A stretch of 32,884 bases of DNA from a virus, in the IMG/VR virus record IMGVR_UViG_3300035703_000294, positions 1-32,884 of that record; one strand, given 5' to 3'. The notes under the pieces are model-generated. The model worked only from the letters and a program-made list of their open reading frames with translations. It was not told the DNA's origin and did not search any database. Both the position numbers and the translations under genes were made by a program. Of this stretch, positions 1 to 6,311 are shown piece after piece. The number at the start of each line of letters is the position of its first letter. The stretch's first letter is position 1.

Positions 1-474
1 CGCGTCAGACCGAACGTACCCAGGGTTGGCTGGAGCGCAGCTGGCTACGCACGTGGCTTATGTGACTGGATCTCAGAAAACGTTACTGAAATTTTTGCCT
101 CCGAATTTTCTATTCATCACCCCGCAGGATTTGCGGGAACTTGTGACGCGTTAGTAGGCGTAAAAAACAATGAATTAGTGTTAATGGATTGGAAGACTAG
201 CGTCTCCAGGAAGACTAAAACCGACGATGAAGGACTGGAACGCTTACCTCCCGGCCACACTTACATCGACCAGTGCGGAGCCTATTCACTGGGACTAAAA
301 CACTTAACAGGCTTGAAACCCACTGGAGCAGCTGTAGTCTTGGCCCGCCGTTGCGGCAAACCTAACGTTCACTGGATGACACTTAGCGAACTAGAACAGG
401 CCGAACAGTCTTTTTTGGAGCGCTGCCACATGTACTTTGAAAATCTCCATTCACAGCTTCAAGCCGAAGCTTGA
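1..474 (+). CDS. PD-(D/E)XK-type nuclease, 3' part
   Basis: The reading frame is open from the first base of the window, so the start lies upstream; 157 residues are visible. The centre has the pattern expected of PD-(D/E)XK nucleases: GFAGTCD with Asp49 (window numbering), then a beta-hairpin-like stretch, then LMDWKTS with Asp63 and Lys65. These would be the metal-binding Asp residues and the catalytic Lys. The family includes phage exonucleases and RecB/Cas4-like enzymes used in recombination or replication. A later helix (HTYIDQCGAYSLGL) resembles the helix with a conserved Gln/Tyr that follows the core in Cas4/RecB-like proteins. It is the last gene of a rightward cluster and is followed by a gap. 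Base composition is more AT-rich than the downstream virion genes. The superfamily is fairly clear; the exact role is not. Confidence 0.72.
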   Translation, partial: RVRPNVPRVGWSAAGYARGLCDWISENVTEIFASEFSIHHPAGFAGTCDALVGVKNNELVLMDWKTSVSRKTKTDDEGLERLPPGHTYIDQCGAYSLGLKHLTGLKPTGAAVVLARRCGKPNVHWMTLSELEQAEQSFLERCHMYFENLHSQLQAEA

Positions 475-478
475 TTTT

Positions 479-578
479 TCATTCATGTTTAACATTCACC
501 ATTCATAAGCCGGGTCAATAAACGCCATTCATAACCAGACTGCGTAAAAGGCCATTCATGACTGGAACGGCCATTCAT
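479..578. repeat. Five ATTCAT-core direct repeats (iteron-like)
   Basis: Copies of (C/T)CATTCAT lie at 479-486, 499-506, 525-532, 552-559 and 571-578, spaced 19 to 27 nt apart; the last four are identical CCATTCAT. A related CATTCAC is at 493-499. They occupy the start of a gap of about 300 nt (475-776) between convergent genes; the rest of the gap holds only the terminator at 721-747. The arrangement resembles binding sites for a replication initiator or repressor, but no partner protein is identified. Confidence 0.5.
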
Positions 579-720
579 GCTGTCTCAAGTGAGTCTCATG
601 AGTCTCGCCGCTACTGCGTTGGTACTGATCGGTGTTGGCCTGGCACTGCGGGCACTGGTGCTACTGGTGCCCGATTGGGAGCCAGGGGGAGAGACTCTAC
701 CCTCCAGCCTGGGGCTCACA

Positions 721-747
721 CAAAAAAGGGCTCCCATGGTGGGAGCC
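721..747 (-). terminator. Rho-independent terminator of the 777-1420 leftward genes
   Basis: A perfect 7-bp stem (729-735 with 741-747, loop of 5) is followed on the minus strand by six T residues (complement of A722-727). It lies about 30 nt past the stop codon of the minus-strand gene ending at 777, the expected place for the end of that operon. Confidence 0.8.
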
Positions 748-776
748 TGTGAGCTGATCAGCTGGAGCGCTTGTGC

Positions 777-1196
777 TCACCCCTGCGGGGTTCGCACTTT
801 TCTAGACGGCTGCGCTTTTCCTGCGTCGCTGCGCTTTTTCCGGGGTGAGCCGGGCGATGCTTTGACCCTATTTGCTGGAGCTTTGACCGCTTGCGATGCG
901 CGCGAAAAAAGTCCCGTAGCTTGTGGAAAAAGCTCGGCAGGTATGTCAGCCCCGCCGTTCAACTGCTGGCACGTTCGCCAGTAGGGCACAAGCTCCCGCC
1001 ACAGCTGGAGCGGGCCTTCCTTGCCGTGTGCCGATTGGAGCGCCAGAAGGTCGGCCCAGTCTGAGGCTTCGATGCTGGAGCGCTCAACTGCCCAGCGGAG
1101 GTCGCGCAGGTGGCGCTTCTCAAGGCGCAGCTGTTCGCGTTCCGCTTCGCGGGCTTCCCGCTGGCGCCCTTTCGTGGTCCACTCGCCGCCGCTCAC
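777..1196 (-). CDS. Hypothetical protein with basic C-terminus
   Basis: A 139-residue ORF starting with GTG at 1196. Its start overlaps the TGA of the upstream minus gene in a GTGA junction, implying translational coupling. The N-terminal 40 residues are highly charged and probably helical. The middle contains a Trp-rich stretch (SDWADLLAL, LQLWRELVPYW). The last 45 residues are rich in Lys, Arg, Pro and Ser, suggesting a disordered nucleic-acid-binding tail. A terminator follows on the same strand. I do not recognise the family. Plus-strand ORFs over the same interval are Arg/Pro/Ser-rich shadows, so the minus strand is preferred. Confidence 0.62.
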   Translation of the reverse strand: MSGGEWTTKGRQREAREAEREQLRLEKRHLRDLRWAVERSSIEASDWADLLALQSAHGKEGPLQLWRELVPYWRTCQQLNGGADIPAELFPQATGLFSRASQAVKAPANRVKASPGSPRKKRSDAGKAQPSRKVRTPQG

Positions 1197-1420
1197 GGCT
1201 CCCTCCGGTCGCCGTTCGCCATAAACACGGCCTCACACTGGCGCCAGTAACCCCACGCACTCCAATTGGTGAGCTCACCAGACAAGCGGGGCCGGTAGTC
1301 TGCCGTACGGCTGGAGCGCTTACGGCCCCAATTGGAGCGCTCTGGCGTGAAACCGCCCCACCAGAACTCTCCCCCTATGGGCACGTCTTGGAAGGCGGCG
1401 CGTCTGTACGTCTGTGGCAT
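1193..1420 (-). CDS. Small conserved-type phage protein
   Basis: A 75-residue ORF with an ATG at 1420, first gene of a two-gene leftward operon. It contains FQDVPIGGEFWWGG followed about 20 residues later by KRSSRTADYRP. This resembles a pattern I remember from many small phage proteins (F-x-D-x-x-x-G-x-x-F, then a Lys/Ser-rich SSRTA segment), whose function is unknown. The leader contains CTCACCC, similar to leaders of the rightward genes at 1526 and 3821, and an inverted repeat at 1435-1448. Only the small-protein type is recognised, not a function. Confidence 0.65.
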   Translation of the reverse strand: MPQTYRRAAFQDVPIGGEFWWGGFTPERSNWGRKRSSRTADYRPRLSGELTNWSAWGYWRQCEAVFMANGDRREP

Positions 1421-1434
1421 CGTTCCCTATGGGT

Positions 1435-1448
1435 GAGGGTCTACCCTC
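1435..1448. promoter_or_regulatory. Inverted repeat in divergent intergenic region (operator candidate)
   Basis: GAGGGT and ACCCTC, separated by CT, form a perfect 6-bp inverted repeat in the 105-nt gap between the divergent genes starting at 1420 (-) and 1526 (+). The position suits an operator acting on one or both promoters; no regulator is assigned. Confidence 0.35.
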
Positions 1449-1472
1449 TAACACTACCACGCCGCGCAAGGC

Positions 1473-1500
1473 TTGCCAGCTGGCGCTGATGTAGTATTGT
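1473..1500 (+). promoter_or_regulatory. Sigma70-like promoter candidate for gene at 1526
   Basis: TTGCCA at 1473-1478 and TATTGT at 1495-1500 are separated by 16 nt, giving a reasonable -35/-10 pair. The predicted transcription start, about 1507, leaves a leader of about 19 nt. A similar TGTATTGT lies upstream of the next gene, near 2335-2342. Confidence 0.45.
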
Positions 1501-1525
1501 GGGGACGTTCAATCGAGGCTCACCC

Positions 1526-2365
1526 ATGGCCCACGAAACACTGACTGCTCGCTTGGATCGCCTGGCAGGTTGCGCTGGCGTTTGGATCCTGGACCGCCGC
1601 GACTCAAACCAGCGAGGTTATGACCTGGATCGCCTGCCATGCTTCGGGATCCGCACCCCAGAAGCTGCACTGCAGGAGTGCATCTCCCAGCACTGGCGCG
1701 ATTGTCGCCTACTGTTCAGCCCCGACCGCCTGAACGATGACACTAGCTGGCCTGGAGGCTATGACGCCCCCAGCCATTACCGCTCAAACGCACGGGTCTT
1801 TCGTGCGGAGTTTGCATCTGAGCTGGAACTAGCGGACGGTGACGCGGACGGAATCGCCCTGGATCTCCGCTATGTCACAGATGAGATGCTCGAAACCATA
1901 GAGGCCCTGGAGTCCTACCCCGTCTTGGATGAAGGCGACCACTCCGAGCTTGAGCTGGATTGTCAACAGCAAGCGTGGGAGTGCTGGGCCGCTTCTGACT
2001 GGCGCGACATTATCCGGGACCGCTTGGCCGCCTACTGTCCCGCTGCAGTGCTGGATCAAAACCAATACGGGCCGAGCACCGCTAAGTATTGGGCCGATGA
2101 TCAACTAGACACTATCCCGGATGCTGACTTGGATCGCAAACTGCAGGAACTGTTCGCCGCTTGTGCAGAGAATCAAAACCAATACTGGGAAGAACAGTCA
2201 GGCGGTGACTTCTGGATCAACCTAGAAAGGGTCGCCGTCGACCTGGACCGGGATGACCTGGCCGAGCTTACCGGGCTGGCTTTGCTGGATCCCGGCCAAG
2301 AGTGGCGCCGGCGCTTGCCTAGTGGCGCGATCTGCTGTATTGTTTCACACGAGACCCAACCCTAA
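1526..2365 (+). CDS. Hypothetical acidic protein
   Basis: A 279-residue protein if started at the ATG at 1526. A GTG at 1499 would add nine residues but lies inside the probable -10 box, so 1526 is preferred. It is acidic and rich in Asp, Trp and Gln, and seems globular. The segment ALESYPVLDEGDHSELELD resembles a YPVLDE-containing motif I remember from uncharacterised phage proteins. A Tyr/Trp-rich stretch (NQNQYWEEQSGGDFW) follows later. No catalytic motif is recognised. It heads a rightward run of small genes. Its ATG directly follows GGCTCACCC, as the next gene's ATG follows GGCTCACTC. Confidence 0.65.
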   Translation: MAHETLTARLDRLAGCAGVWILDRRDSNQRGYDLDRLPCFGIRTPEAALQECISQHWRDCRLLFSPDRLNDDTSWPGGYDAPSHYRSNARVFRAEFASELELADGDADGIALDLRYVTDEMLETIEALESYPVLDEGDHSELELDCQQQAWECWAASDWRDIIRDRLAAYCPAAVLDQNQYGPSTAKYWADDQLDTIPDADLDRKLQELFAACAENQNQYWEEQSGGDFWINLERVAVDLDRDDLAELTGLALLDPGQEWRRRLPSGAICCIVSHETQP

Positions 2366-2374
2366 GGCTCACTC

Positions 2375-2707
2375 ATGACAACAGTTCAGAATCTGCTGGC
2401 TTACGCCAGCCGCCACGCCACAATCAGGCAGCAGGATTATTTCGACCCTCGCTGCGCTCGCGCTGATGAAGTGCGGGCCTGGCGCAACGACAAAAGCAAG
2501 CGTGACCGCCAGCGCCTAGCGGTTCTGCGCAGCTGGCCCGGACGCTGCTGTAGTGCCGAACCACTTGTGCCTGGCACGTACTGGGGGACCCGACTGAAGG
2601 TTACCGCTAGCGGTGAGATCGACTTTACCGCTTGCCAGTATCCGGCCTTGGAACTCTGGCTTGCTGTGGCGGATTATTTCGAGCGCACCAACAAGCTGGA
2701 GGGCTGA
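2375..2707 (+). CDS. Hypothetical protein
   Basis: A 110-residue ORF starting 9 nt after the preceding stop. The first half is basic and helical, with an Arg/Lys-rich run near residues 38-47 (NDKSKRDRQR). The second half holds VPGTYWGTRLKV and a C-terminal amphipathic helix. No family is recognised. The leader GGCTCACTC abuts the ATG and a TATTGT hexamer lies just upstream, so it may have its own promoter as well as read-through from 1526. Confidence 0.55.
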   Translation: MTTVQNLLAYASRHATIRQQDYFDPRCARADEVRAWRNDKSKRDRQRLAVLRSWPGRCCSAEPLVPGTYWGTRLKVTASGEIDFTACQYPALELWLAVADYFERTNKLEG

Positions 2708-2710
2708 GCG

Positions 2711-2959
2711 ATGCTAGAAACTCTCACCGTTTGGGATGTGGAGCTGACCGATACGTTCGGTGGCGAGGCTAACTACAGCTGGGTGCGACGTGATCAGCTG
2801 GCGCTGCCACAGGATGCCAGCCGTAGGCAGATTGTGACGGCTGCCAAGGCTGCGCTAGGTCTGACAGGTTGCCGATGCCGGACGTTCGAGCACGGCGAGG
2901 GATTCGAGCTTCGCCCTGTCGGATCGTGCACAGTGGCGTTTGTCTTGCCGTCTTACTGA
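2711..2959 (+). CDS. Hypothetical small protein
   Basis: An 82-residue ORF whose ATG lies 3 nt after the preceding stop, indicating translational coupling. The N-terminus VWDVELTDTFGGEANYSWVRR resembles a DxxGGEANYxWVRR-like start I associate with uncharacterised small phage proteins. The middle is helical and the end beta-like, with two nearby Cys (CRC). A terminator follows at 2982-3006, so this closes the small left operon. Confidence 0.55.
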   Translation: MLETLTVWDVELTDTFGGEANYSWVRRDQLALPQDASRRQIVTAAKAALGLTGCRCRTFEHGEGFELRPVGSCTVAFVLPSY

Positions 2960-2981
2960 CTGGTGCACTCACCGATCAACG

Positions 2982-3006
2982 GCCCGGCCTTAGTGCCGGG
3001 CTCTTT
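2982..3006 (+). terminator. Rho-independent terminator
   Basis: A 7-bp GC-rich stem (2982-2988 with 2995-3001, loop of 6) is followed by a short T-rich tract (TCTTT). It separates the small-gene operon from the packaging genes. Confidence 0.65.
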
Positions 3007-3060
3007 AATGCGCCGCAGTGGCGGCGTTAAGATTGAACCATAACGCAGCGGATCTTAACA

Positions 3061-3519
3061 GTGAGCGACGCACCGGAAGCTAACAGCGAAGCGCCGGAGA
3101 TTGCGCCGGAAGCTGTAAAGAATACACAGCGCCCATACGGTAGGCGCAATCCTGACGCTGTCATTGAAGAACGCCGGAAGCGGCTTTACAAGCGACAGCT
3201 AACGGGTTTGACTGTCCGTCAATTGGTGCTAGATCATGCTGATCGTGAAGGCATCGGCGAAGTTACAGCCTGGAGAGATTGGGACGCTGTAAAACAGTGG
3301 AACGAGCAGGATTGGCAGAAGGATAGGGAGTCGATAGTTTCACGTCTCCAAGGGATGCGTTTACGTGCTATCGACGTGGCTATCCGTAAAGGTCAAATCG
3401 GCTCTGCCCAACTCCTTATGCGGGACCTTGGTGCTGTGGTTGGCGAGGTTGCCCCGGAAGCGCAGGCTGCTGCAGCGCCGACCCTTCAGATCACGGTGGA
3501 AGACAAGCGCCAGGGCTAG
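3061..3519 (+). CDS. Probable terminase small subunit
   Basis: A 152-residue protein with a GTG start at 3061. After an acidic, Pro/Ala-rich N-terminal tail comes a helical block (about 35-80; ERRKRLYKRQLTGLTVRQL...EVTAWRDWDAVKQW) that looks like a helix-turn-helix DNA-binding unit. A charged helix (about 83-125), fitting an oligomerisation segment, is next, then a low-complexity Ala/Pro tail. TerS recognises the packaging site and hands DNA to TerL. Support is the size, the layout and the position about 0.6 kb before TerL. No sequence signature is diagnostic, so another DNA-binding protein remains possible. Confidence 0.6.
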   Translation: MSDAPEANSEAPEIAPEAVKNTQRPYGRRNPDAVIEERRKRLYKRQLTGLTVRQLVLDHADREGIGEVTAWRDWDAVKQWNEQDWQKDRESIVSRLQGMRLRAIDVAIRKGQIGSAQLLMRDLGAVVGEVAPEAQAAAAPTLQITVEDKRQG

Positions 3520-3570
3520 GCAAACGGACGATAGTGTGCAACAATGGGATGTAAGCTCACCAGGCTTCCC

Positions 3571-3717
3571 ATGACCAACCGCCTTCTCACCCTGGCCGCA
3601 CTGCTCACCGCTTGCGGTGTTCTCGCTATGGGCGCCGACAATGCAAACCAGCTGGCACGATGCGAATCTGCCGGTCGATCGGCTGCCGAGTGCCGGCTGT
3701 TAGTGCTGGGGCGCTAG
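3571..3717 (+). CDS. Tiny exported or lipoprotein-like protein
   Basis: A 48-residue ORF. The first 20 residues form a short hydrophobic signal-like helix (MTNRLLTLAALLTACGVLAM); LLTAC resembles a lipobox with the Cys at position 15. The rest has two more Cys in the pattern CESAGRSAAEC. The leader carries GCTCAC at 3555-3560. It is separated from the next tiny membrane gene by about 100 nt. It could be a lysis-related (spanin-like) or superinfection protein, but neither can be shown. Codon use is like the neighbours, and the start has the same leader element as proven-looking genes. Confidence 0.5.
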   Translation: MTNRLLTLAALLTACGVLAMGADNANQLARCESAGRSAAECRLLVLGR

Positions 3718-3785
3718 TGGCTTGTGCCAATTGGCGATCCGGTACAAATCCGTCCGGATCGCTCGCAATCGGCTCACCGATCGAC

Positions 3786-3791
3786 TAGACT
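3786..3791 (+). promoter_or_regulatory. TAGACT -10 candidate
   Basis: TAGACT lies 29 nt before the ATG at 3821 in a non-coding gap. It is one of seven TARACT hexamers found 22 to 35 nt upstream of genes after gaps in this window. No -35 box is evident. Confidence 0.35.
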
Positions 3792-3820
3792 CCTACAGTA
3801 ACGCTCACCCAAAGCGAACC

Positions 3821-3988
3821 ATGACCTCAGTTCCCAGCCGCGCCACCAAGGCTCAACTGTGCGAGATCCTCTCCACCACTATTGAGCAAAGGAACCGCGC
3901 ACTGCACACTGCAGCCCAGAGTCAGGAACAAGCCACCACAGCACTGATCATCGCCATCGTTGCCTTCTGTCTAGGGTTGCTGTTCTGA
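3821..3988 (+). CDS. Tiny C-tail-anchored membrane protein
   Basis: A 55-residue protein from the ATG at 3821. The frame is open back to 3722 (ATG), but the upstream part overlaps the TAGACT box and the GCTCACCC leader element. The N-terminal 38 residues are polar and helical; residues about 39-55 (ALIIAIVAFCLGLLF) form one transmembrane segment ending at the C-terminus. That layout suggests a small inner-membrane protein. The function is not recognised. It is followed at once by a terminator, so it closes its transcription unit. Confidence 0.5.
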   Translation: MTSVPSRATKAQLCEILSTTIEQRNRALHTAAQSQEQATTALIIAIVAFCLGLLF

Positions 3989-3996
3989 TCACGCCG

Positions 3997-4022
3997 AGCC
4001 GGGGGTAACCTCCGGCTTTTTT
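3997..4022 (+). terminator. Rho-independent terminator
   Basis: A 9-bp stem with one G-U pair (3997-4005 with 4009-4017) and a 3-nt loop runs into six T residues ending at 4022. It separates the small genes from the large terminase gene. Confidence 0.85.
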
Positions 4023-4038
4023 GTGCCGTGTGCGGCAC
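4023..4038. other. Perfect hairpin after terminator
   Basis: GTGCCG and CGGCAC pair perfectly around a TGTG tetraloop directly after the terminator. No T-tract follows, so it is not a second terminator. The remaining 100 nt before the TerL start hold no gene; one segment (4091-4118) looks like a tRNA T-arm. Confidence 0.4.
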
Positions 4039-4140
4039 CCAGGGAACCTACTGACATATCCTCAATTCCTTCCTCTGTTACACACCGGGGGCAGGGGTTC
4101 AATTCCTGTACTACCCTAGAAGGTACCCATACCCCAAAAA

Positions 4141-5391
4141 ATGCCCGATTCTGCTGGAGCACTCACCCTTCGCTACGCCCAAGGTGAGGTATTTTCCAGC
4201 CGAAAACGCTTCAGAGTATTGGTAGCTGGCCGAAGGTTCGGCAAAAGTTACCTCTCATGTATCGAGTTATTGCGTGGGGCGATCGAAAGGCCGGGCGAAA
4301 CCTTTTTCTATGCCGCCCCTACATACCGGATGGCGAAAGACATTGCCTGGAAAGTCCTGAAACGCCTGGTCCCGAAAGCCTGGATCAAATCAAAGAACGA
4401 AACCGACCTCAAGATCGAGCTGGTGAACGGCTCAACCATCGAACTGAAGGGCACTGAAAACGCAATGGCGTTGCGCGGCCGCAGTTTGGCTGGCGTGGTA
4501 CTCGACGAAGCCGCGTTCATGGACGCGGAAGTCTGGTTCGAGGTAATCCGCCCCGCTCTCGCCGACAAACAAGGCTGGGCACTTTTCATCTCCACCCCCG
4601 ACGGCACCGCCAGCTGGTTCTATGAACTCTGGCAATACGCCGACAGCGGCGACAAGGACTGGAGCCGCTGGCAATTCACAACAATCGACGGCGATAACGT
4701 CCCCCCGGAAGAAATCGAAGCTGCTCGCGCCCAACTCGACCCCCGCACATTCCGCCAAGAGTTCGAGGCCAGCTTCGAAAATCTCAGCGGTCTCGTCGCA
4801 GTCTCATTCGGCGACGACAACATCGACAAACAAGTCCAAGACCTACCGATCTTGCCCTTGCTGTTGGGCCTCGACTTCAACGTCGAATTTATGGCAGGTG
4901 TATTTGCGGTCAAAAAAGGCGAAGACCTGTGGGTATTTGACGAATTGATCCTCACAGGCGGTGCAACAACTTGGGATTTCTGTGAGGCCGTCCAACAAAA
5001 GTTCGGAATCGAGCGCCGAATCATCGCCTGTCCCGATCCGACTGGCGGCGCCCGCAAAACAGCCGGCGTGGGTCAAACGGACCATTCAATTCTTCGCAAA
5101 TCAGGCTTTACGGTGTCCAGCCCCCGCGCACCATGGAAAATCCGCGACAAAATCAACGCGGTAAACATGGGTCTACTCGACGCAACAGGCCGCCGCCGCA
5201 TTTTTATCCATCCCCGTTGCAAGGAACTGATCAAATCCCTGCGCACCCTTACATACGCACCAAACACGGGCCTACCCAACAAAAATCTAGGCGTCGATCA
5301 CGCCTTCGACGCACTGGGCTACCTATGCCTCCAAACCTTCAACCTCGCCAAACCAGAAAGCCTCGGTAAAACGTCCTATCGTGTGTGGTAA
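4141..5391 (+). CDS. terL: Terminase large subunit
   Basis: A 416-residue packaging motor ATPase and nuclease. The N-terminal ATPase has Walker A AGRRFGKS at 29-36, Walker B VVLDE at 119-123 with catalytic Glu123, and the coupling motif FISTP further on. The C-terminal RNase H-like nuclease shows its acidic residues in GLDFNVEF and GVDHAFDALGY. The protein translocates DNA into the prohead through the portal and cuts the concatemer. Length is typical of compact TerLs. No good Shine-Dalgarno precedes the ATG, but residues 5-20 resemble the usual TerL start. Upstream are a terminator and about 100 nt without genes, so it likely begins the main virion operon. Confidence 0.95.
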   Translation: MPDSAGALTLRYAQGEVFSSRKRFRVLVAGRRFGKSYLSCIELLRGAIERPGETFFYAAPTYRMAKDIAWKVLKRLVPKAWIKSKNETDLKIELVNGSTIELKGTENAMALRGRSLAGVVLDEAAFMDAEVWFEVIRPALADKQGWALFISTPDGTASWFYELWQYADSGDKDWSRWQFTTIDGDNVPPEEIEAARAQLDPRTFRQEFEASFENLSGLVAVSFGDDNIDKQVQDLPILPLLLGLDFNVEFMAGVFAVKKGEDLWVFDELILTGGATTWDFCEAVQQKFGIERRIIACPDPTGGARKTAGVGQTDHSILRKSGFTVSSPRAPWKIRDKINAVNMGLLDATGRRRIFIHPRCKELIKSLRTLTYAPNTGLPNKNLGVDHAFDALGYLCLQTFNLAKPESLGKTSYRVW

Positions 5392-5409
5392 GACCCCAGC
5401 TGGCGCAAA

Positions 5410-5580
5410 ATGGCGGCCAAAAAACCAACAAAAGGCCAGAAAAAGGTCGAAAAAGTGATGTCTGAGTACAAATCAGGCTTACTCAAGTCCAGCTCGGGCA
5501 AAAAAGTAACCAACCGTAAGCAGGCAATCGCTATTGCCATGTCCGAGGCTGGTATGACCCGCAAAAAGAGGAAAAAGTAA
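5410..5580 (+). CDS. DUF6496-like small basic protein
   Basis: A 56-residue Lys-rich protein starting 18 nt after the TerL stop. The core (residues 16-48: VMSEYKSGLLKSSSGKKVTN, then RKQAIAIAMSEAG) matches what I remember of the DUF6496 family, a small domain found in phages and bacteria with no known function. The ends are polylysine-like, so binding to nucleic acid or capsid is possible. Its TAA overlaps the next ATG (TAATG), so the two small genes are coupled. Such proteins often sit near terminase or portal genes and may be virion or packaging accessories; that is an inference. Confidence 0.8.
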   Translation: MAAKKPTKGQKKVEKVMSEYKSGLLKSSSGKKVTNRKQAIAIAMSEAGMTRKKRKK

Positions 5581-5735
5581 TGGCAAAACGCGGCCTGTAC
5601 AGCAACATCCAAGCCAAACGCAAGCGTATCGCCGCCGGCAGCGGCGAAAAAATGCGCAAACCTGGCACTAAGGGTGCCCCCACCGCCGCTGCCTTCAAAG
5701 CAGCCGCCAAAACAGCCAAAAAACGTAAGAAATAG
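5580..5735 (+). CDS. Small basic conserved-type phage protein
   Basis: A 51-residue Lys/Arg-rich protein beginning in the TAATG overlap with the previous gene. Features are KRGLYSNIQAKRKRIAAGSG at residues 3-22, then EKMRKPGTKGAPTAAAFK and a polybasic end. I remember similar small proteins (RGLYxNI, KRxRIxAGSGE, MRKPGxKGAPT) next to the terminase or portal of aquatic phages; their function is unknown. The charge suggests binding to DNA or to the capsid interior. The next gene starts 2 nt after the stop. Confidence 0.78.
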   Translation: MAKRGLYSNIQAKRKRIAAGSGEKMRKPGTKGAPTAAAFKAAAKTAKKRKK

Positions 5736-5737
5736 CC

Positions 5738-6079
5738 ATGGCCCTCACCGTAACTCGTGGCACCAACCTGGTAGAGCACTACCAGTCGACACCTTTAACC
5801 GCTGTAAACGATTCGTTCGAAATCCACGCCGACTCCAGTGAGTTCACTTTTGCTGCCGTAGTAACCGGCGGAGCCAACTTCAGCTTGGTATTCGAGGCCT
5901 CTTACAACGGCGGAGGCACTTATTTCGAACTAGATACCAGCAAAACAATCAACTCCAATGGCCAATTTGCCTACTTCTACACAGGAAAACCCGCACATCG
6001 CGTGCGTATGCGTATTGCATCAATCAGCTCTGGTACACCTAGCGTTATTCCAATCATCGCCGTCGCTTATCACGGTTAA
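5738..6079 (+). CDS. Small beta-rich probable virion protein
   Basis: A 113-residue ORF starting 2 nt after the preceding stop. It has alternating hydrophobic and polar residues, many Thr/Ser/Gly, and ends in IPIIAVAYHG, as expected of a single beta-sandwich or beta-barrel domain. There is no signal peptide or membrane segment. The location between terminase and portal in a tight operon suggests a head-associated accessory such as a decoration protein; the sequence does not prove this. The stop overlaps the next start (TAATG). Confidence 0.6.
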   Translation: MALTVTRGTNLVEHYQSTPLTAVNDSFEIHADSSEFTFAAVVTGGANFSLVFEASYNGGGTYFELDTSKTINSNGQFAYFYTGKPAHRVRMRIASISSGTPSVIPIIAVAYHG

Positions 6080-6276
6080 TGGCCATCCAAACCGTCAACG
6101 GAGGCTGTGTTCACATCGAAATTGATGCTGAAGACGGCCTCACCCACGCAACATTCGTTTTCAAATCACCCCAAAACCCCGAAATCCTTGGCGGTTTTGT
6201 CTCCATGCTCGCCCAAGGCATCGAAGTGCTGGTGCCCATCAACGATCCCGACGACGAAGAGGAAGACGACGACTAA
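6079..6276 (+). CDS. Small protein with acidic tail
   Basis: A 65-residue ORF coupled to its upstream neighbour by a TAATG overlap. The first 55 residues have beta and helix character (CVHIEIDAEDG, GGFVSMLAQGIEVLVPI). The last ten are almost all Asp/Glu (DPDDEEEDDD). A strongly acidic tail can mimic DNA or bind the very basic small proteins encoded just upstream (5410-5735), but that is speculation. No family is recognised. Confidence 0.6.
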   Translation: MAIQTVNGGCVHIEIDAEDGLTHATFVFKSPQNPEILGGFVSMLAQGIEVLVPINDPDDEEEDDD

Positions 6277-6311
6277 ACCTGCCAAAATAAGTACAAAGTA
6301 GGAGTCAAGCC

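Noticed and set aside
577-984. Rightward ORF of 135 aa with a hydrophobic start, beginning in the last ATTCAT repeat
   Set aside because: It runs through the leftward terminator hairpin and antisense to the better supported minus gene at 777-1196; its second half is low-complexity. A short membrane peptide cannot be fully excluded.
763-1341. Repeated TGGAGCGC(T/C) octamer-like sequence (763, 1036, 1076, 1312, 1333)
   Set aside because: Copies fall in coding DNA with irregular spacing, and the same word occurs elsewhere in the window, so it looks like oligonucleotide bias rather than a structured repeat.
923-1489. Rightward 188-aa ORF over the left minus-strand genes
   Set aside because: Arg/Pro/Ser/Ala-rich composition typical of an antisense shadow of GC-rich coding DNA; no start signal; the minus-strand genes have coupled starts and a terminator.
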